From the NCBI GenBank assembly GCA_000711775.1, contig ARYC01017515.1:1-64000 (forward strand): a stretch of 64,000 bases of DNA, in the 5' to 3' direction. The notes under the pieces were generated by a model. It saw only the letters and a program-made list of their open reading frames with translations, was not told where the DNA came from and did no database searches. The DNA is from Oxytricha trifallax (lineage: Eukaryota; Ciliophora; Spirotrichea; Sporadotrichida; Oxytrichidae). This document shows positions 23,000-36,200 of this stretch, one piece after another. The position numbers were made by a program, and so were the translations under genes. Every line of letters starts with the position of its first letter. Positions within the stretch are counted from its first letter, which is position 1.

Positions 23000-23640
23000 T
23001 GATTTTATTTTTGCTTATTTATGAGTTTCTTTTGCGATTCAATGCTCAAATTAAAATCCTTGCAAACATAGGTGTAAATTATTATGCATGACAAGCAATT
23101 TTATCAATTGTAGGATCCTCCTCAGTAAATTAGCCTTCAAAAGGCATATATGAAATGTCATCAAAGAAACTAAATAAGGTTATGTTCGAGTGCAGTCTTA
23201 ATTTTTCAAAGTTTTCAATCATGATTTCTAGTGAATCCAGGTATACAACATGATTTTAGGATTCAAAATCCTGTTTATATGAATCCGATATTGTAAAGTA
23301 CTTATGAATCACTTAAGATCATGAGACTTAATTATTTGACCTTTCTTGAGTGGAAGTTAAAATGCAGATAATCACAATAACTGTACATGAAGACTTAGTA
23401 AGGTAATCCTAAATCCTCTTCTCCCTTTACTTAGTGCTCGAGAGCTAATAATCCCAGTTCCTTGGCTTTCTTGATAAAAGCATATTTTTTGCGAGATTTA
23501 TTGCAAATTTTGCTCATCAAGGAATCATAGTTCGTTGTAGAGTCATAAATAGATTTACTTAAATGACAGCGTTTTTAGAAATGAGTTCCTAATTTTGTTT
23601 GATAAAACTTGAATTTTAAGCAATATATCTGAGATTTATC
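23000..23640 (-). pseudogene. unrecognised coding trace
   Basis: One minus-strand frame reads HFQKRCHLSKSIYDSTTNYD, then KKYAFIKKAKELGLLALEHQ, then YCDYLHFNFHSRKVKQ. It lies downstream of a zinc-finger relic (24551-24800, same strand), where a TBE would have the rest of its 57-kDa gene, but I cannot see kinase motifs. Low support. Confidence 0.3.
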
Positions 23641-24550
23641 AAGATTCTTATGAATATTCAAATTATATAAATAAACTATATTATTCATTTATAATCATGC
23701 GTATTTCTATCTAATATTCTTATCAATTATATAATTATTTGAAGTTATTAAAAGTGGGCAAAATAAGAAAGATTTGCTATTTTTGGCCCACTATTAGAAA
23801 TGTCTGATTTTGTTATTATTATTTTTGATTTCATAAGATAATTGCATTATATTTTAATTTTTCTTACTTAGTTATATTAGTTGAATTATGTTAATTATAT
23901 AATCAATAAAGCCAGTAAAATTTAATTAATTCTGATTAATATATTTTTAGTTATAACTTTTATTAAATTACATGCATTAACTATATAAAAGCTTAATAAT
24001 CAGAATTCACATATCGGATTTTTTTAAAAGATCAGATATATTTCAAAACTAACGTTTGTTTTATCATAATTTTACTATCAAGATTAATAATCAATATAAA
24101 TAGAGCAATGATAATACTGATATATAAAACAAACTATCATATTTATTAAACATTAACAAAAATATGAGAATACTATAACTAGCATAAATTCAAAAATATA
24201 ATTTAAATTCTTTAATATTTATTATGCTTCTTTAATCTATAAGGATAAATTCATTTTCATTGATTAATTATTATATAATAAGTAAATAGTAAATTAATTT
24301 TAATAATTACCAAATTCAAAAAATCTAGATAATTATGAACAATTAGAAACATATATTTTGATTATAATTCGAAAGATTTGAGAAAGTCAAGATTGTAATC
24401 TGATAATTTTATTTTGTTATAATTAGGATATATTGTTTATCATTTAATTGTTATTTCGATTGTTTTTATATTTTCAGAGGTTACTTGTTTTTAAGAAAAC
24501 CTATGGGTTATGTAGTAAGCTTGCTACTCATTATCTAAGATTGGTTTGAC

Positions 24551-24800
24551 TTATATCTGGACTATATATAGAAATTGCTTTTCTAGATTAGCTTCGTTGC
24601 TGTATTTATTTCTGGTGTTCTTAAGACATTGGTGATTCTGGATTCGATAGATGATATCCTGAGAATGCCTATTAAGATTGCTCTTTGACACAAAGGATTT
24701 TCCATAGCTATAGTAGTCATGCTTTTCACATCTGATGCTATGGGCCACAGAAAAGCTTTCCTTAATCCTGAAGTGAGTAAATGATTAATTTGCATTTGTT
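24551..24800 (-). pseudogene. C2H2 zinc-finger relic of a TBE-like 57-kDa gene
   Basis: RCEKHDYYSYGKSFVSKSNL followed by NRHSQ has the C...F...L..H pattern of a C2H2 finger with the second Cys lost. It lies divergent from, and about 120 bp away from, a 22-kDa-type start at 24917, as in TBEs. A decayed fragment. Confidence 0.45.
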
Positions 24801-24916
24801 ATAATAAATTCTGCTCTTTTAAAGTTTGCGAGGTAAATCACACTCTAGCAAAGAATAAAATTAATATATCCTAGTTTAAATGATATTTTAAAATTAAATA
24901 ATGTGGGCTATTTAAT

Positions 24917-25140
24917 ATGGAACAGCAGATAAGTAAGTCAAGATTAGTTAAGAGCTAGGAACTTACCAGCAGATTCAGATCAAAGGAAGATTTAAAATAA
25001 TATCTGACAGTAAATTGTACACTTATCAATACTCATAATGTTTAAATTAGTGTATTTAAAAGAATAAAAAGAATGGAAAACTCGAGGTTTACTAAAAATT
25101 TAATTAAAAAGGGATTATTATTAATATAAAAACTATTCAA
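24917..25140 (+). pseudogene. 22-kDa-type N-terminal fragment
   Basis: MEQQISKSRLVKSQELTSRF then RSKEDLKQYL is the N-terminus of the TBE 22-kDa family (TBE: VQAQELIQTF then RSKEDLHAYL). After about 40 residues the match fades into A+T-rich sequence. No C-terminal part follows directly. Confidence 0.6.
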
Positions 25141-25559
25141 TTGAGGTTCTTTATAGTATAATGCAAAAGCAAATCCTTGATTTCTAAAAAATGATAATAT
25201 ATATAATCATTTATAATAAAGCAACTAAATCTTAATAAAAGTTGTATTAATCATTAATAATAATATCCCGATTAAATCAATATCATTAAGAACTTCTAAT
25301 GGGAGAACTAATGTTTTGAACCATTCTGAAAATATATCTAGCATTCAGAGGCTAAATCATTTACTATAGAAACTAGTGAATGACTCGAAACCATTATGAA
25401 TCCTGACACCAGCAGCTTCATTGTATACACCGAATGATGGAAAAAATTACTAATATTGACACATGAAAACTACCTCAATTGAGTAAGTCAAATTATCTAG
25501 TTGACACAAGCACATGTGAAATTCGGGTTGAACTCAAAAGTAATGTAATTGCTCCAAGA

Positions 25560-26669
25560 AATAAATGAGGTGATAACGCCTCTTTTAGGTGATGGGAGAC
25601 TAGGAAAATTAAATTTTCAGGAGCCATTGCTGCATATTTTATTAGAAGTGCAAGAGGTAATCAAATTATTATTTAACAAAATTCTTATAGTTAAAGTAAC
25701 AAAAACAAAGACTGGAGTAGCTAAGTAAGTATTGCATACTTTTCTGCTTAAGCTTGACACAGCCTCCTTTCCAATTGAGTAAAATTTTAGCCTCACTGGA
25801 TAGAGAAAGTCATTAGTGAGCATTTTATGATTGGAAAATACGAGGGCACGATTTGGGAGATGTAAGCGAGTTTTGAATGTATAATAGGGATACTGTTGAA
25901 GCCATGTGAGATTGATTAGCAAGAAGTCTAACCTGAGAATGAAATCCTCTTCATTTCAATAGGAAATCGCTAAGACTTCTCCACTTCAACAAAGAAGAAG
26001 TTCAGAGAACTATCAGAAGAAAACTGCATTAGCTTTAGAGGAAATTTAGAAAGCATGCCTTAATGCATTCGAGCATCTATTAACCAAATAAAATCTTGAG
26101 CAAATTCATTTGAGATTATGCCATAGGGTTGTTTGGAAAATAAGGATGCCTCATTATGTCTGCTCCTAGGATACTTGTCTGAGTCGGACTATTCATCTAC
26201 CTGCGTCTTTCACAAAGCTTTGTGTGGTGCCCCTGCTAGATCCCCATTGTCAGATTCTTTGGTGACTTTGTTTGCAATACTGAATCTTAAGACTTGCCGA
26301 AGATTAAAAAATAATAACAAAGTAGTTATATGGTTGCTTTGCCGAGTGTGATATATGATTTAGCGGTCGTGGGGCATTCGAAAATATGTGGCTAGGATGT
26401 GGCAATTAGCAATTAAGCTACACATGGACAACTATGTTTTAAAAGAAGAGATGCTATAAGCTGTAAAGATAAGGATTCGAGCCTTTGTGAAAGTGGAAAA
26501 TCATGCCCAAACCATCGAGATTGTAGAGAAGTTAAACTATCCACTCAGTAGTATCCTAAGTAGTGCATTAGATTCACAAAGAAAAGGTGCCTCCTTTACC
26601 AATCGAAGCACTGAGCTGGCGATCTCGAACCTTTTGAAGTGCAACAGTATTAATGAATGGAAAAGATGA
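25560..26669 (+). pseudogene. unrecognised gene, G+C-richer than its surroundings
   Basis: Protein-like blocks on the plus strand: GDGRLGKLNFQEPLLHILLE, LLKLDTASFPIEQNFSLTGQ, MIGKYEGTIWEMQASFECII, KKKFRELSEENCISFRGNLE, then after a frame change RSWGIRKYVARMWQLAIKLH and FVKVENHAQTIEIVEKLNYP ending EWKR with TGA. From 26.1 to 26.67 kb the base composition is clearly less A+T-rich than the flanks. I do not recognise it. It could be a host (macronuclear-destined) gene segment or an element gene. Both strands have open frames, so even the strand is not certain. Confidence 0.4.
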
Positions 26670-26962
26670 AAAAATGACAAGGGGAGATACTATATTATTA
26701 AGATGGTCAATCAATTAAAGTTCAATAATTTATAACTAACATACAATTTAAAATGAGTAAATAAAACAGAAAATCTAATAAATACTTCTTTATTTTGTAG
26801 AATATATAATAAAACCTAATGCATTTTGAACTTTTGAATTATTTTTTTTCCATCCTATTTTTCAAATTCTTTTACTTGCTTCTTTATCAATCAATTTGGA
26901 CTGCATTTCTAAGATCCATCTGAAGCGGTTAGAAAAGAGCCCTGAGATCTGATAAACTCTAA

Positions 26963-27519
26963 ATGAATAAGATCCAGCACTATTAGGAAATGTCTGAATA
27001 AAACCTTTACCCTTATGAGATTAAAGATGAGCAAGTCATTTTATACCTTCAAATCATCAGATAAATTCTGGATAACTGCCAAAAAAATGATTTTATTAAC
27101 GATTTTGGCAACAATAAAAAATGTATATTTTAAGATCCATGATCGAGCATACATATCAAGTGAAATATAATGACATAGCACTATCCGAGTTAGCGAATGG
27201 GATCAAGATTTCAAATGACTGGCTCGACTAATTGATTTAGCATCCGTTTATCTTGAGTAAGTATTTCTTGTATTAATTTAATAGCGAAATCCGGGAAGGA
27301 AATCTTCCTATTGAACTAGAAAACAAGATTGGGGAGAAGAAAGTCTTAAGACAAGCACCCCGTGATCAAATAGAGATTGACAATCCATATCTGATAAAAT
27401 TAATTCATATATTAAGAATCAAGGAATTCGCCGAAGAGCAAGAGATTGGCTGTTGGATCTTTGCAAATAATAAACTTTTAAGACCGGTACTCAACAAATA
27501 ATTCGATAGACTAAAATGA
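26963..27519 (+). pseudogene. 22-kDa-type protein, diverged
   Basis: MNKIQHYQEMSEQNLYPYEI opens a frame up to about 27140 (DEQVILYLQIIRQILD); after a TGA and frame change, YNDIALSELANGIKISNDWL, then LIQHPFILSKYFLYQFNSEI matches the C-terminal LQKHPYISSK/SEPFFSSKYISKL motif of the TBE and element D 22-kDa proteins. The rest (ELENKIGEKKVLRQAPRDQI, FAEEQEIGCWIF, NKQFDRLK) runs open to a TGA at 27517. It is convergent with a transposase relic, as in TBEs. Confidence 0.55.
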
Positions 27520-27666
27520 GATAAACCCAATTTATCTAAATTATTAAATCCTAAGTATGTTCTCTAACCCCCCCTTATTTAACTTAACTTTATACTACAA
27601 ATTCTTTACTTAATTAATTGAAATTCATATACATTCATTTTGGTTCATACTTTCATTCTCTCCTAA

Positions 27667-28520
27667 TCACAAAAAAATCTCTTTTTTGTAGTTCTTCTTA
27701 ATCGTGAAAAATGTGCTCTCAATCCCATTTTGATGTTAAAAATTTAGATTGATCATAACTTGTCTAGGCATGATTATATTATGGATCAATTGATTATCCA
27801 TGAATATTGCAATTTTCTGATCAGGAAATATTTTATAAATATCATCAAGAATTAGAACAAACTCCTAGTTTCAAACAGAGCTTTTGTTAATTCTCAGATG
27901 TACCATCCCATAATTCTAAGTGAAATCTGCAATTAATAAATACAACTGCATCTCTTATCTCCGACCCTTGAAAAAAATGATGTTTGTATTTTTAAGCCCA
28001 GGAGCATTTTATCTGAGTCTAAGGAGAAAATAATATCTTATCAAAAAATATAATGCCAGATCCCAAAAATTTTCTCCATGCACACTTTCATTCTTAATTT
28101 GCAGAGAAGATTTTATAGTCTAATTTAATTCATGCTGAATTTTCTTTTAATTAATTTGATAGTTTTTTACTTCATATCATATTTCAGTAGATTCATAGGA
28201 TTTAAGTGTGCTAAAACTGGATTCTGGGAATCACCTGTAAGAAAATACAGCACGTTCTCTAAGTAATAATAATAATAAACTCATATCTAGATCTCTGTGG
28301 ATCTACGAGTATATGTGTGGTAAGGGTCAAGACCAATCGTGCCTTTTCAGTAAGCTGTTTTTATATCTTCAATATCTTCTTCTTTTTCATTAGTTTTTTC
28401 TTCTTGGTTTTCAGTTGTTTCTTCTTCTTTTCATTGTATTTCTTTCCTGGTCTCTGGATCATGGCTTGTTAGTCTATCATCTTGTTCTTATGGAGTCTCA
28501 TCATTTGGATTTATTTTATT
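27667..28520 (-). pseudogene. TBE-like transposase relic
   Basis: FPDQKIAIFMDNQLIHNIIM carries the second catalytic Asp, and FQHQNGIESTFFTIKKNYKK the catalytic Glu, as in TBE (LFVDNLSVH; FNGIEFYW). Only 25 residues lie between them rather than 34, so about nine codons are deleted. The N-terminal part is faint. Position and strand relative to the 22-kDa-type gene match TBE order. Confidence 0.6.
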
Positions 28521-28560
28521 TCAAATTAAAATAAGTTAAGTAATATTTAATCATTAAAAA

Positions 28561-29200
28561 TGGTAAGAATCCTTTTTGATAAAGCCAGCTTGTTTAGTGA
28601 GTACTTTGAATTGGAAGGTAGCAGAGTTGATAATTTTATTATAGTTTATTCTAACTCTGCTTCTTTGGAACTGGAATTTATTTGGCTGTTTTTGAGTATG
28701 ATGGAGAGTATTTGTTTGTGTCTAGTTCGTTAGTAATTTAGTTTATCAAGTCTCCATCTGTATATTTGAAGTTGGCCTTCAGAAGTAGTGCTATTATTGA
28801 GTAGGTGTCAAGTTTAATATTGGATGTTAGGGCAGAAGCTATCTAGTATACAGCTTAGTCCCTAAGAGATCTTCGTGTATAATTGTAAGGTTCTGTCTGA
28901 AATAAGAAAGTCAAGTTGATCTTTAAAAAGAATTAGATAGCTAATCTTATATTACTGATTGTGATCTAAAGATTGAAATTCGCTAAACAATCTGAGATAT
29001 CTCCTTGGGATCTTTATATACCCAAAGAGAAGCTTTCTGATCATGTAGTATATAATTAGAAAGCTTATTTTAAGCTCGTGGTTAATCATTGCGATATTTT
29101 GAATGAAATCTAGCTTGTTGTTGATTTTTAATATTCTTTGCGCTTATTGATTCGAAACCAAAAATTGTTTTCAAGTAAGTGAATTAAGTGAATTTAATTA
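28561..29200 (+). pseudogene. faint coding trace
   Basis: MVRILFDKASLFSEYFELEG from 28561 opens a frame of about 60 codons that does not continue. Another frame then reads CGRSYLVYS-like sequence to about 28990. There are no motifs I recognise and no second copy. It may be chance. Confidence 0.18.
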
Positions 29201-29349
29201 TTAAATAAGTTATTATTCATATTCTTTAATATTCTCAAAGATCTTAAACATTTTAATTTGATCATCTATTTTTATGATGTAGACTAATAAATAGTTTAAG
29301 AATGTATTAGTTATTTTACAAATTAAAATAGGACCAATTTAGTATTAAT

Positions 29350-29661
29350 ATTTCTTATAAAATTTTTTTAAAAATATTTCACCCTGGGCATTCTTGGAGT
29401 AATCAAGAAAGCAGTCATCAGTGAGGACTTCTATTAGAGTCACAGCCGCTACGATAATTTCGCTCATCTTTAAGTGCTAAAACAATTAAAAAAGAAGCTT
29501 TGACTTACTTCTTTCTCTTCATTCAGTATGCTTTTCAGTAAGTATATATTGCAGCATCTAATCTCGGGAAGGTACGAACTACATTTCTGTAACAAAAAGC
29601 CATAAAGCTCTTTCTTGATCTCTATTTTCTCTTGGATATTTGTGGACGTTAACGGTTGCAT
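29350..29661 (-). pseudogene. 22-kDa-like gene of helicase type, fourth copy, fragment
   Basis: Exon 1 from 29661 (MQPLTSTNIQEKIEIKKELY, then LPEIRCCNIYLLKSILNEEKE) ends at a GTAAGT; an intron of about 32 nt follows, then exon 2 begins HLKMSEIIVAAVTLIEVLTD. The intron sits exactly where copies A, B and C have it (B: GEKE, intron, YLKRSDVVVAAVP). The rest of exon 2 and exon 3 are lost. A transposase would be expected to the right, on the plus strand, but I see none that I can support. Confidence 0.72.
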
Positions 29662-29669
29662 GATGGTTT

Positions 29670-30950
29670 TACATTCTTATTTGGTGCACTTTTTATATTA
29701 TTGTTATGTGAGGGGTCTTAAATTGATAAATTTTATATTAATTAATTATAATTATTGTATCTACAATTATAAAATAGGGAAAATCCAAAAGTTATCTCTC
29801 AAAAATAATTATGTATGGAAGAGTCTTCTCACCTTAAAATAAATAATTATGGTAGATAAATCAAAAAATTAATTAAAAACAAACTACCTTTAATAAACTC
29901 TTCAGGATTTTAGAATAAGGTGATAATTGTGAATCTAACATAGAGAAAGGAGAAAATTAAAGTAGCTCAGTTATTGAACCTCTAAAAATCCAGAATTTCA
30001 TATAAGTCTCTACTGAACTCCTATTCAGTTAGGTAATTGACCCTTCTTGAGTTTCAATAATGAAATGGACTGTATAAGATATTGAAGATATTGAGAATGG
30101 TGTCATTAAATTTTAGAGAGATTTTTACTATGTGATAAGAAGTACAATCCTAAAGTTCAGACAGTTTGGGATTCAAACCTGTATTTAGGTTATCTAACTC
30201 AAAGTCTTTTGAATTAATCAATAAATTACTGCTGTAGTTTCCATATCTAGTTCGAAGCAAGAAAAATAAGAATTAGTATGAATTTATTTTAAATACCCAC
30301 GCAATTGTAGATATTAATTCTAGTATTATTGATTATTCATTTTATTGTTTAATTTTATAATATTAAATTATTATTTTTAAGAAAATTTAAGATAATTGAG
30401 AAAAGTTTGATTAGATTTCTCGATTGCCTTTATTCTAACTATTTAAATAAATTCCATAAATTGATTTGAAAATATTACTTTTTAATTATTTATTTATCTC
30501 TATAGTATATTTACAAATTATTTATGGAGTAAACCTTAATTAATATGATTATATAATATCAACTTTTAAACTATACTAAGAAATTAGTTACTTTAGTGAT
30601 ATTTTTATTTCATAATATACTTATCTTTGAATTATTTTGTTTTTAATGAAGTAAATTATAATGTGAAAATATTAATTAATTAAAACTAACAATAAATTAA
30701 AATGAAAGAGCATTTTGCATAAAGCTAAACTTATTCACATATTTAACTATAAATATAGTGATTATTAGTTGCTTGTTTCATAAATATAAAGAAATATAAA
30801 TATTCACCATGATTATAATAATATCAATAATATTATATAAAACTCTGCTATAATTGAATTATCGAAGTTATTTTACATATAGGAAGTTCATATTTTATAA
30901 ATTTGTTTATTATTTATCAATGAATCAATTATAAAACAACCTATTTTTGG
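29670..30950. other. gene-free stretch
   Basis: A+T-rich, especially from 30290. A plus-strand trace near 29.95-30.2 kb is too short and broken to call. Confidence 0.5.
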
Positions 30951-30977
30951 GAAATCTAACCAATTTATTTATGAAAA

Positions 30978-31900
30978 AAAATGATTTAGATAGAGAAGTA
31001 AAGGGATTTTAAGATGGTAAGCAAATAATTCAAAGAAAGAATGCAGAAACTCTCTAAAAAATGAAAGATAAGCTATATATTTCAAATTAAAACGAGTCTT
31101 TAGCCTCCCCAAATCTATTAAAAGATCACACTGTTCGAACATTTTTCAAAATTATTTGTAAAACAAGACTATTTAGCTACGAGTCTTATACTTAAAACAA
31201 CTTAAATTTAACGATGATTTATTTATAAGGTACATGGTCAATGAGACTTTGAAGATATATCAAGCAAGAGACAGATAAACTTTAAACATCAATGATAATG
31301 AGTAAGTCAAGAATTTCTCAATATCTATACAGTTCAATTGTTGATTTTCTTGCCAATAATAGAGAGATTAAAACATTATCACAGCTTTAGTAGTTTCTGA
31401 TATATAATTTTGGAATTAAGATATCATTAAGTTATTTCCCCACAAGATTGTCAGGTAGAGGATAACTAATTCCTATAAAAAAAATCTACAGCGTTGACAA
31501 GATAACGAATGGGGAAGGTTTTATACTATAAAGATAGCATGCAACCAATAATTATATTGAGCTGATGAAAATGGGTAATAATTTAAAAAAATAGTCAAAA
31601 ATAGCATTCAGTGGATACAGAGCCTTCGAAATGATTGGGCATTTTGAGATGTGATACGTTATAGGTCTAATCTTAAAAATATTAAAAATTTTAGAATAAA
31701 TACAGGAATAAGTCGTCTCAGAAAAAAAAATTTAATCCTAAATAAGGCTATAATAATTGTAGATAAAAAAAAATCTAAGAAATTTGAAAAAATAAATTAA
31801 ATATGAGTAATATAAACTGCTGATAACAAGGAATGCTATTAATACTAATTTGATATAGATTTCAAAATTAAATTAATAATTAATAAATATATAAATAAGT
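30978..31900 (+). pseudogene. unknown protein with a possible helix-turn-helix
   Basis: One frame reads NDLDREVKGFQDGKQIIQRK, then LQKMKDKLY...SPNLLKDHTVRTFFKII. After a frame change comes FLANNREIKTLSQLQQFLIY NFGIKISLSYFP, which weakly resembles the region KFPSMAQIEQFILIAWNGFN/IKISSLIKQF of the element C transposase, a likely helix-turn-helix. The following YSVDKITNGEGFILQRQHAT is not matched elsewhere, and no catalytic DDE motif follows. A weak call. Confidence 0.3.
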
Positions 31901-32129
31901 GTTCGGTGGTCTGGCCGAGTTTTTGGTGTTTACTGAAATTATATATTGTTAAAATTACTATTTCTTCTAAAATGCAGATTATATTAAGTTAATAATGGAG
32001 TTACATACTGGAACCACTTTGATCTCATAATAGTATGGAGGACTCAGTATGATAGTATTTCTAATGTTTCACATTAGCCACTAATTCATTCATATTACAG
32101 ATTCAAAATGAGTGCAGACATGACCTCTG

Positions 32130-32490
32130 AAAGTAGTGACAATTCTTTATGACAATCGAATTACAGGTTTCAGTCAAATTAATGTGGAGGATAGATGGAA
32201 ACCCATAGAGCAGAAGACTGTTGTCATATATTACAAGTGCACTGGTTGTTTCAAAGTTATCAATCTAACACTTTGGACAACGAAGATGCAAATACTTTCT
32301 AAACAATATTTCTACTTGCCAATCCGATATACCAACATAAAACAGGGAGGAGACATTCCATTTCATATTTCCTGAACGTCAGATTTGAAACAGATCAAAA
32401 GAAGAAGAAGAATGAAGATATTTGAGAGTGCCTTACCGTGGTCTGAGATAGAGTGTGAGAAATGCTTAGTGATTTGACGCAGTAATGATT
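32130..32490 (+). CDS. hypothetical protein with paired C-x2-C motifs
   Basis: MTILYDNRITGFSQINVEDR begins an open frame with YYKCTGCFKVINL and, about 70 residues on and after a frame change, IECEKCLVI: two C-x2-C pairs that could bind zinc. A frame of 79 codons also lacks TAA and TAG. No family recognised. Confidence 0.3.
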
Positions 32491-32559
32491 AAATCTATAT
32501 TTAAGAGTAATAATAATTTTAAATAATTATCATTATTATTATTATTATTATTAAAACAT

Positions 32560-34300
32560 AATACAAGGGCTTAAAGACCACTCAATTTAAATCACTTGAG
32601 GAATTGGTTACCCTTTATAAAGGACACTTAGTGTGTTCTTCATACCACTCATGCTGAAAAATATTCTACATCAACATTAAGTTTGTCATTCTGTCTCACA
32701 CTGGTCTCATGTCTGCAACTTTTCATCGTCGTCTTTTGTCAAATATATACTTGTTTTTTAGACGGCCAAAGGATTTGCTTATAAAAGTCTATAATAATTA
32801 CTTGCAGTTGTTATTCGGCTCTCTTGACAGACTACGATGATGACTTGTTATCTACTCCTATATATAGCTTTACTATAATATTGTAAGCATCATTGAGATC
32901 CATATATTTCTATGGAATACAAAATGTTGATAAGCAATTTTTAAGAAATTGTTGGCAAATCTTAGTGCATAATATACTAAACTGATCAGCTTCTAATAGT
33001 TCAAAAGACTTTGCCAGACATTTTAACTGCTTAGGCTATGAAGTCGTTTTTTAAGTTGTTTTCAATGAAGTTCTCAACAGGAAAATTATTAATCTTAGTA
33101 TTCCTGTGTTGTTCTATGTTTTCAAGAAAAATCTTCGTTCCTTGCTAATTGTGCAACTTATAGTTGCCAAGCTGGAGTTAGATTTATTTGTGTAAACTCT
33201 CTTCTAAGTTCTGAATCAATGTAAGAGTTTCATCATACATTGTAGTCCATTTTATATCCTACTACTTACCTAAATTTTAAATCTATACTATCTAAGATGG
33301 AGTAGAAATTTGTAAAATTATCTGCTATTACTATTGTGGAGCAGACTACACTGTGTCTTTTGTCGACACTCCCAACTTAGGTTACTATTTTATATAATAT
33401 ATAATTTGGGTAGACCACCTAAAACTCTACTCGACCTCTAGATTAATGGACCTCTAATCTATAAATTATTTATTTAATTTTAAAATGGATTTGAAATTAG
33501 TATTACTGCACTCCTAATTACTCTCAGTTTAAATTATTAATATTTAAATGATTTTATTTATATTTTAAATTTCATATTTTTATCTATCACATCAATATTT
33601 TAATAGACTCAAATGACCTTGATTGAAGATATTCTTGATAGCTGCTTATCATCGCTTACAATTTCTACACTCATAATTTTAACTGCTTTGAGTTCCTGTT
33701 GCTTTCATGAGTCTTTATTAATTCAATCTTGCTCCATGTGAAACCCTCTTTTAACTTATAATAAGTCTTCAATTTTCTAGTTTGCCGATAAAAATGATTG
33801 TATAGCTTTAAGATATTAACAATGTTTTTATAGTTGAGCTTTTCTCATTTCTTCTTTTGCTTTGCATTATTCTACCTTAGACTAATCTTGGATTGAAAAA
33901 TCATTTTAAGAAGCTCTTTAAAACTCGCTAAAATTCGTCGTTCCTAAGATAATATGAACTATTTTTGACAAATTATATCGAGTTTGGATACCTTGCCCTC
34001 ATAAGTTAAGGTTATGATTAATATTAAATGCAATTCTAGATGTCCTTATAAAGATCTATCTTATTGAACAAGTATCCTTTTATTAATTCTCTATATGCCA
34101 TTTTGCTTTTCATTTAGTACAGCTTTATCTAATCTTTATTATTTTCTTAAATATAATTGAAATCAGAAATTTAACTTCGCATTTAATACTTTCAAAATCA
34201 TGTCATTTCTGCTCAATTTGAATTATACTGTGAATTTTCATCGTAAATACACTGGGAATTCCAACTAATGGAGTTATGTAGCAATTATTAACACTGAAAT
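32560..34300 (-). pseudogene. unrecognised decayed gene
   Basis: Minus-strand blocks with protein-like composition: QSKRRNEK at about 33.85 kb with NDEFQRVLKSFLK before it, NYECRNCKR at about 33.66 kb (C-x2-C), and MYDETLTLIQNLEESLHK with VENFIENNLKNDFIAQAVKM at about 33.0-33.25 kb. Frames change and TGA codons intervene. The Cys pair might be part of a zinc-binding site. No match to the other genes in the window. Confidence 0.28.
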
Positions 34301-36200
34301 AGTTTACTTTAACTTAACAGTCGTTCTATTTAATAGAAGACATTATCGTCTTCACATCAACATTAATTGAATGGTTTCGAAAATAATGAATGTCATAATA
34401 TAAATAAGCTTTTACCAATTTAGGTTTTATTTGTGATTAATGGTTATTTGTAATATTTAAAGTTATCCGTAGTTAGAGTTTGACAACACCTATCGATAAT
34501 TAATCATTGAATTTGAAAAGTAAATACTAAGAAATCCAAAAACTGTTTACTTATTTATCGGATAGTTAGAATTTTATGCGAGATCTTTGGAGGGCAAGGT
34601 AGTATTCAAAATCGTCCTATTTTTGCTGTTTCTAGTCTGACAAGAAATCCATAATTTAGGTTATTCCGTGATCACCCTTGATGATTTGATTAAAAATTTC
34701 TGGAGTAATTATTATTGCCTAGGATTTATTTATGTACATTTGTTCCATATTGTAGCTGATTTTTTACTATTAAGACATAAGATTGGCACTGCAGGAAATC
34801 TACTTTAAAGGCTAGAGAAAAAAGATTTATAATAGTAACAGAAGCATTCTTTAAATTCACATTTAATGAAGATTATAAATGAAACATGATGCTTAGAAGT
34901 TAGTTGAAACATTCAGTTAAAATAGTGTTAAAATTTGAAATGATAAATCGACAAATACAAAATTTCTATACAATTATTTTGGTTTATATTTTTCTAATAA
35001 TTAATATATAGCATAACTTATATGAGTAAATTAAAAACTACCAAAATATCTTATGAATATCTTAAGATCTAATAAATTTATAAATATACACTATAAATAT
35101 AATTAAGTTTTTAAAGAACTATGAATTATGAAAATATGGTAATTTAAGTATAATGTGAAATGAAACTTTAAATAAAATGATAGTCAGTTTTCTCGCATAC
35201 TTAAAATGAAAAATATATAATATATATTATTAGAAAATAACTAAGATCTTTAAAAATTGTTACTTTATAGAGTAACAAGTTACATAGTTACAATACAATA
35301 TTATTATTAATAAATTATCTAATATTTTGATCAATATGAACTTTGATTTCTAAATTTAAATTATTCATAACATCAAAAGTTTAGAATTTAAAAATGTAAA
35401 TATTATATATTTATTGGGACCAAGTAGAAAAATAAATAAGTTTTTCTACTTAGTCCCATTTTAATTATAATAAATAAATTACAAAAGATTTCTAATTATT
35501 AATTATAAAATTAGTATGCTATTGTAAATTATATATTTTTTGAATATTTAAAAAGTTTTACATTCTGAATTCTATTACTATTTAAACTCATTATCTGAGT
35601 TAAGTAACTCATTATTCTTGTTGATTATTAATTTTGCCTATAAATTTGGCTTGCCTAGAATTGAAAAAATAAAGTTTTTATAACATATATTGCAGTGAAT
35701 AATTGCCAATAGAGTATGCTTAGATGAGGGAGATCATGAATTGTATTATTGATCTGATAATTATTGAGGATTGCTGAGACTTCAATATTTTTAACTAGCA
35801 TTTTAAATAAAAAATTATTTAACTAAAACAAAGTGTTAAGGCTCAACTAATCCAAGAAATAATAAAATTGTAAATTAATTGTAATAATTTATTCCGGATT
35901 AAAAATAATACCTTGGTATATTTGGATGTCTTGAAAGTTATCAAATAGTTCCACCTTTTATTTTATTGTAATGGTAGGTAATTTTAATTGCTTAAATAAT
36001 ATAATTTATAAAAATAATTATTTTCAATTTTGGCTTTTTAAGAAGCCTTTTCCTCTATTCCCACTCACTTGAACATTTATTTATAGGTAGAAGAATTCGA
36101 AAGGTTAAATTAAACTCTGTTCATATATTATAATATAATTTTACTTAAAAAAAATAAACTATCAATAATATTACTATTTTGGATAGTCCGCAAATTAAAA
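34300..36200. other. gene-free A+T-rich stretch
   Basis: No coding signal on either strand. It contains the hairpin at 35416-35457. Confidence 0.55.
35416..35457. repeat. 42-bp hairpin with MITE core sequence
   Basis: Inverted arms of 17 bp (GGGACCAAGTAGAAAAA against TTTTTCTACTTAGTCCC, one mismatch) around an 8-bp loop. The arm sequence (G)GGACCAAGTAG recurs as internal inverted repeats in the MITE at 58157-58827, so this looks like a short or solo member of that family. Confidence 0.65.

Noticed and set aside
25617-25922. 101-codon minus-strand frame open even under the standard code
   Set aside because: It lies antisense to a better-looking plus-strand frame and has no motif.
32510-32560. 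ATT/TTA microsatellite as a functional repeat
   Set aside because: Simple (ATT)n slippage run near 32528-32553 with no special context.
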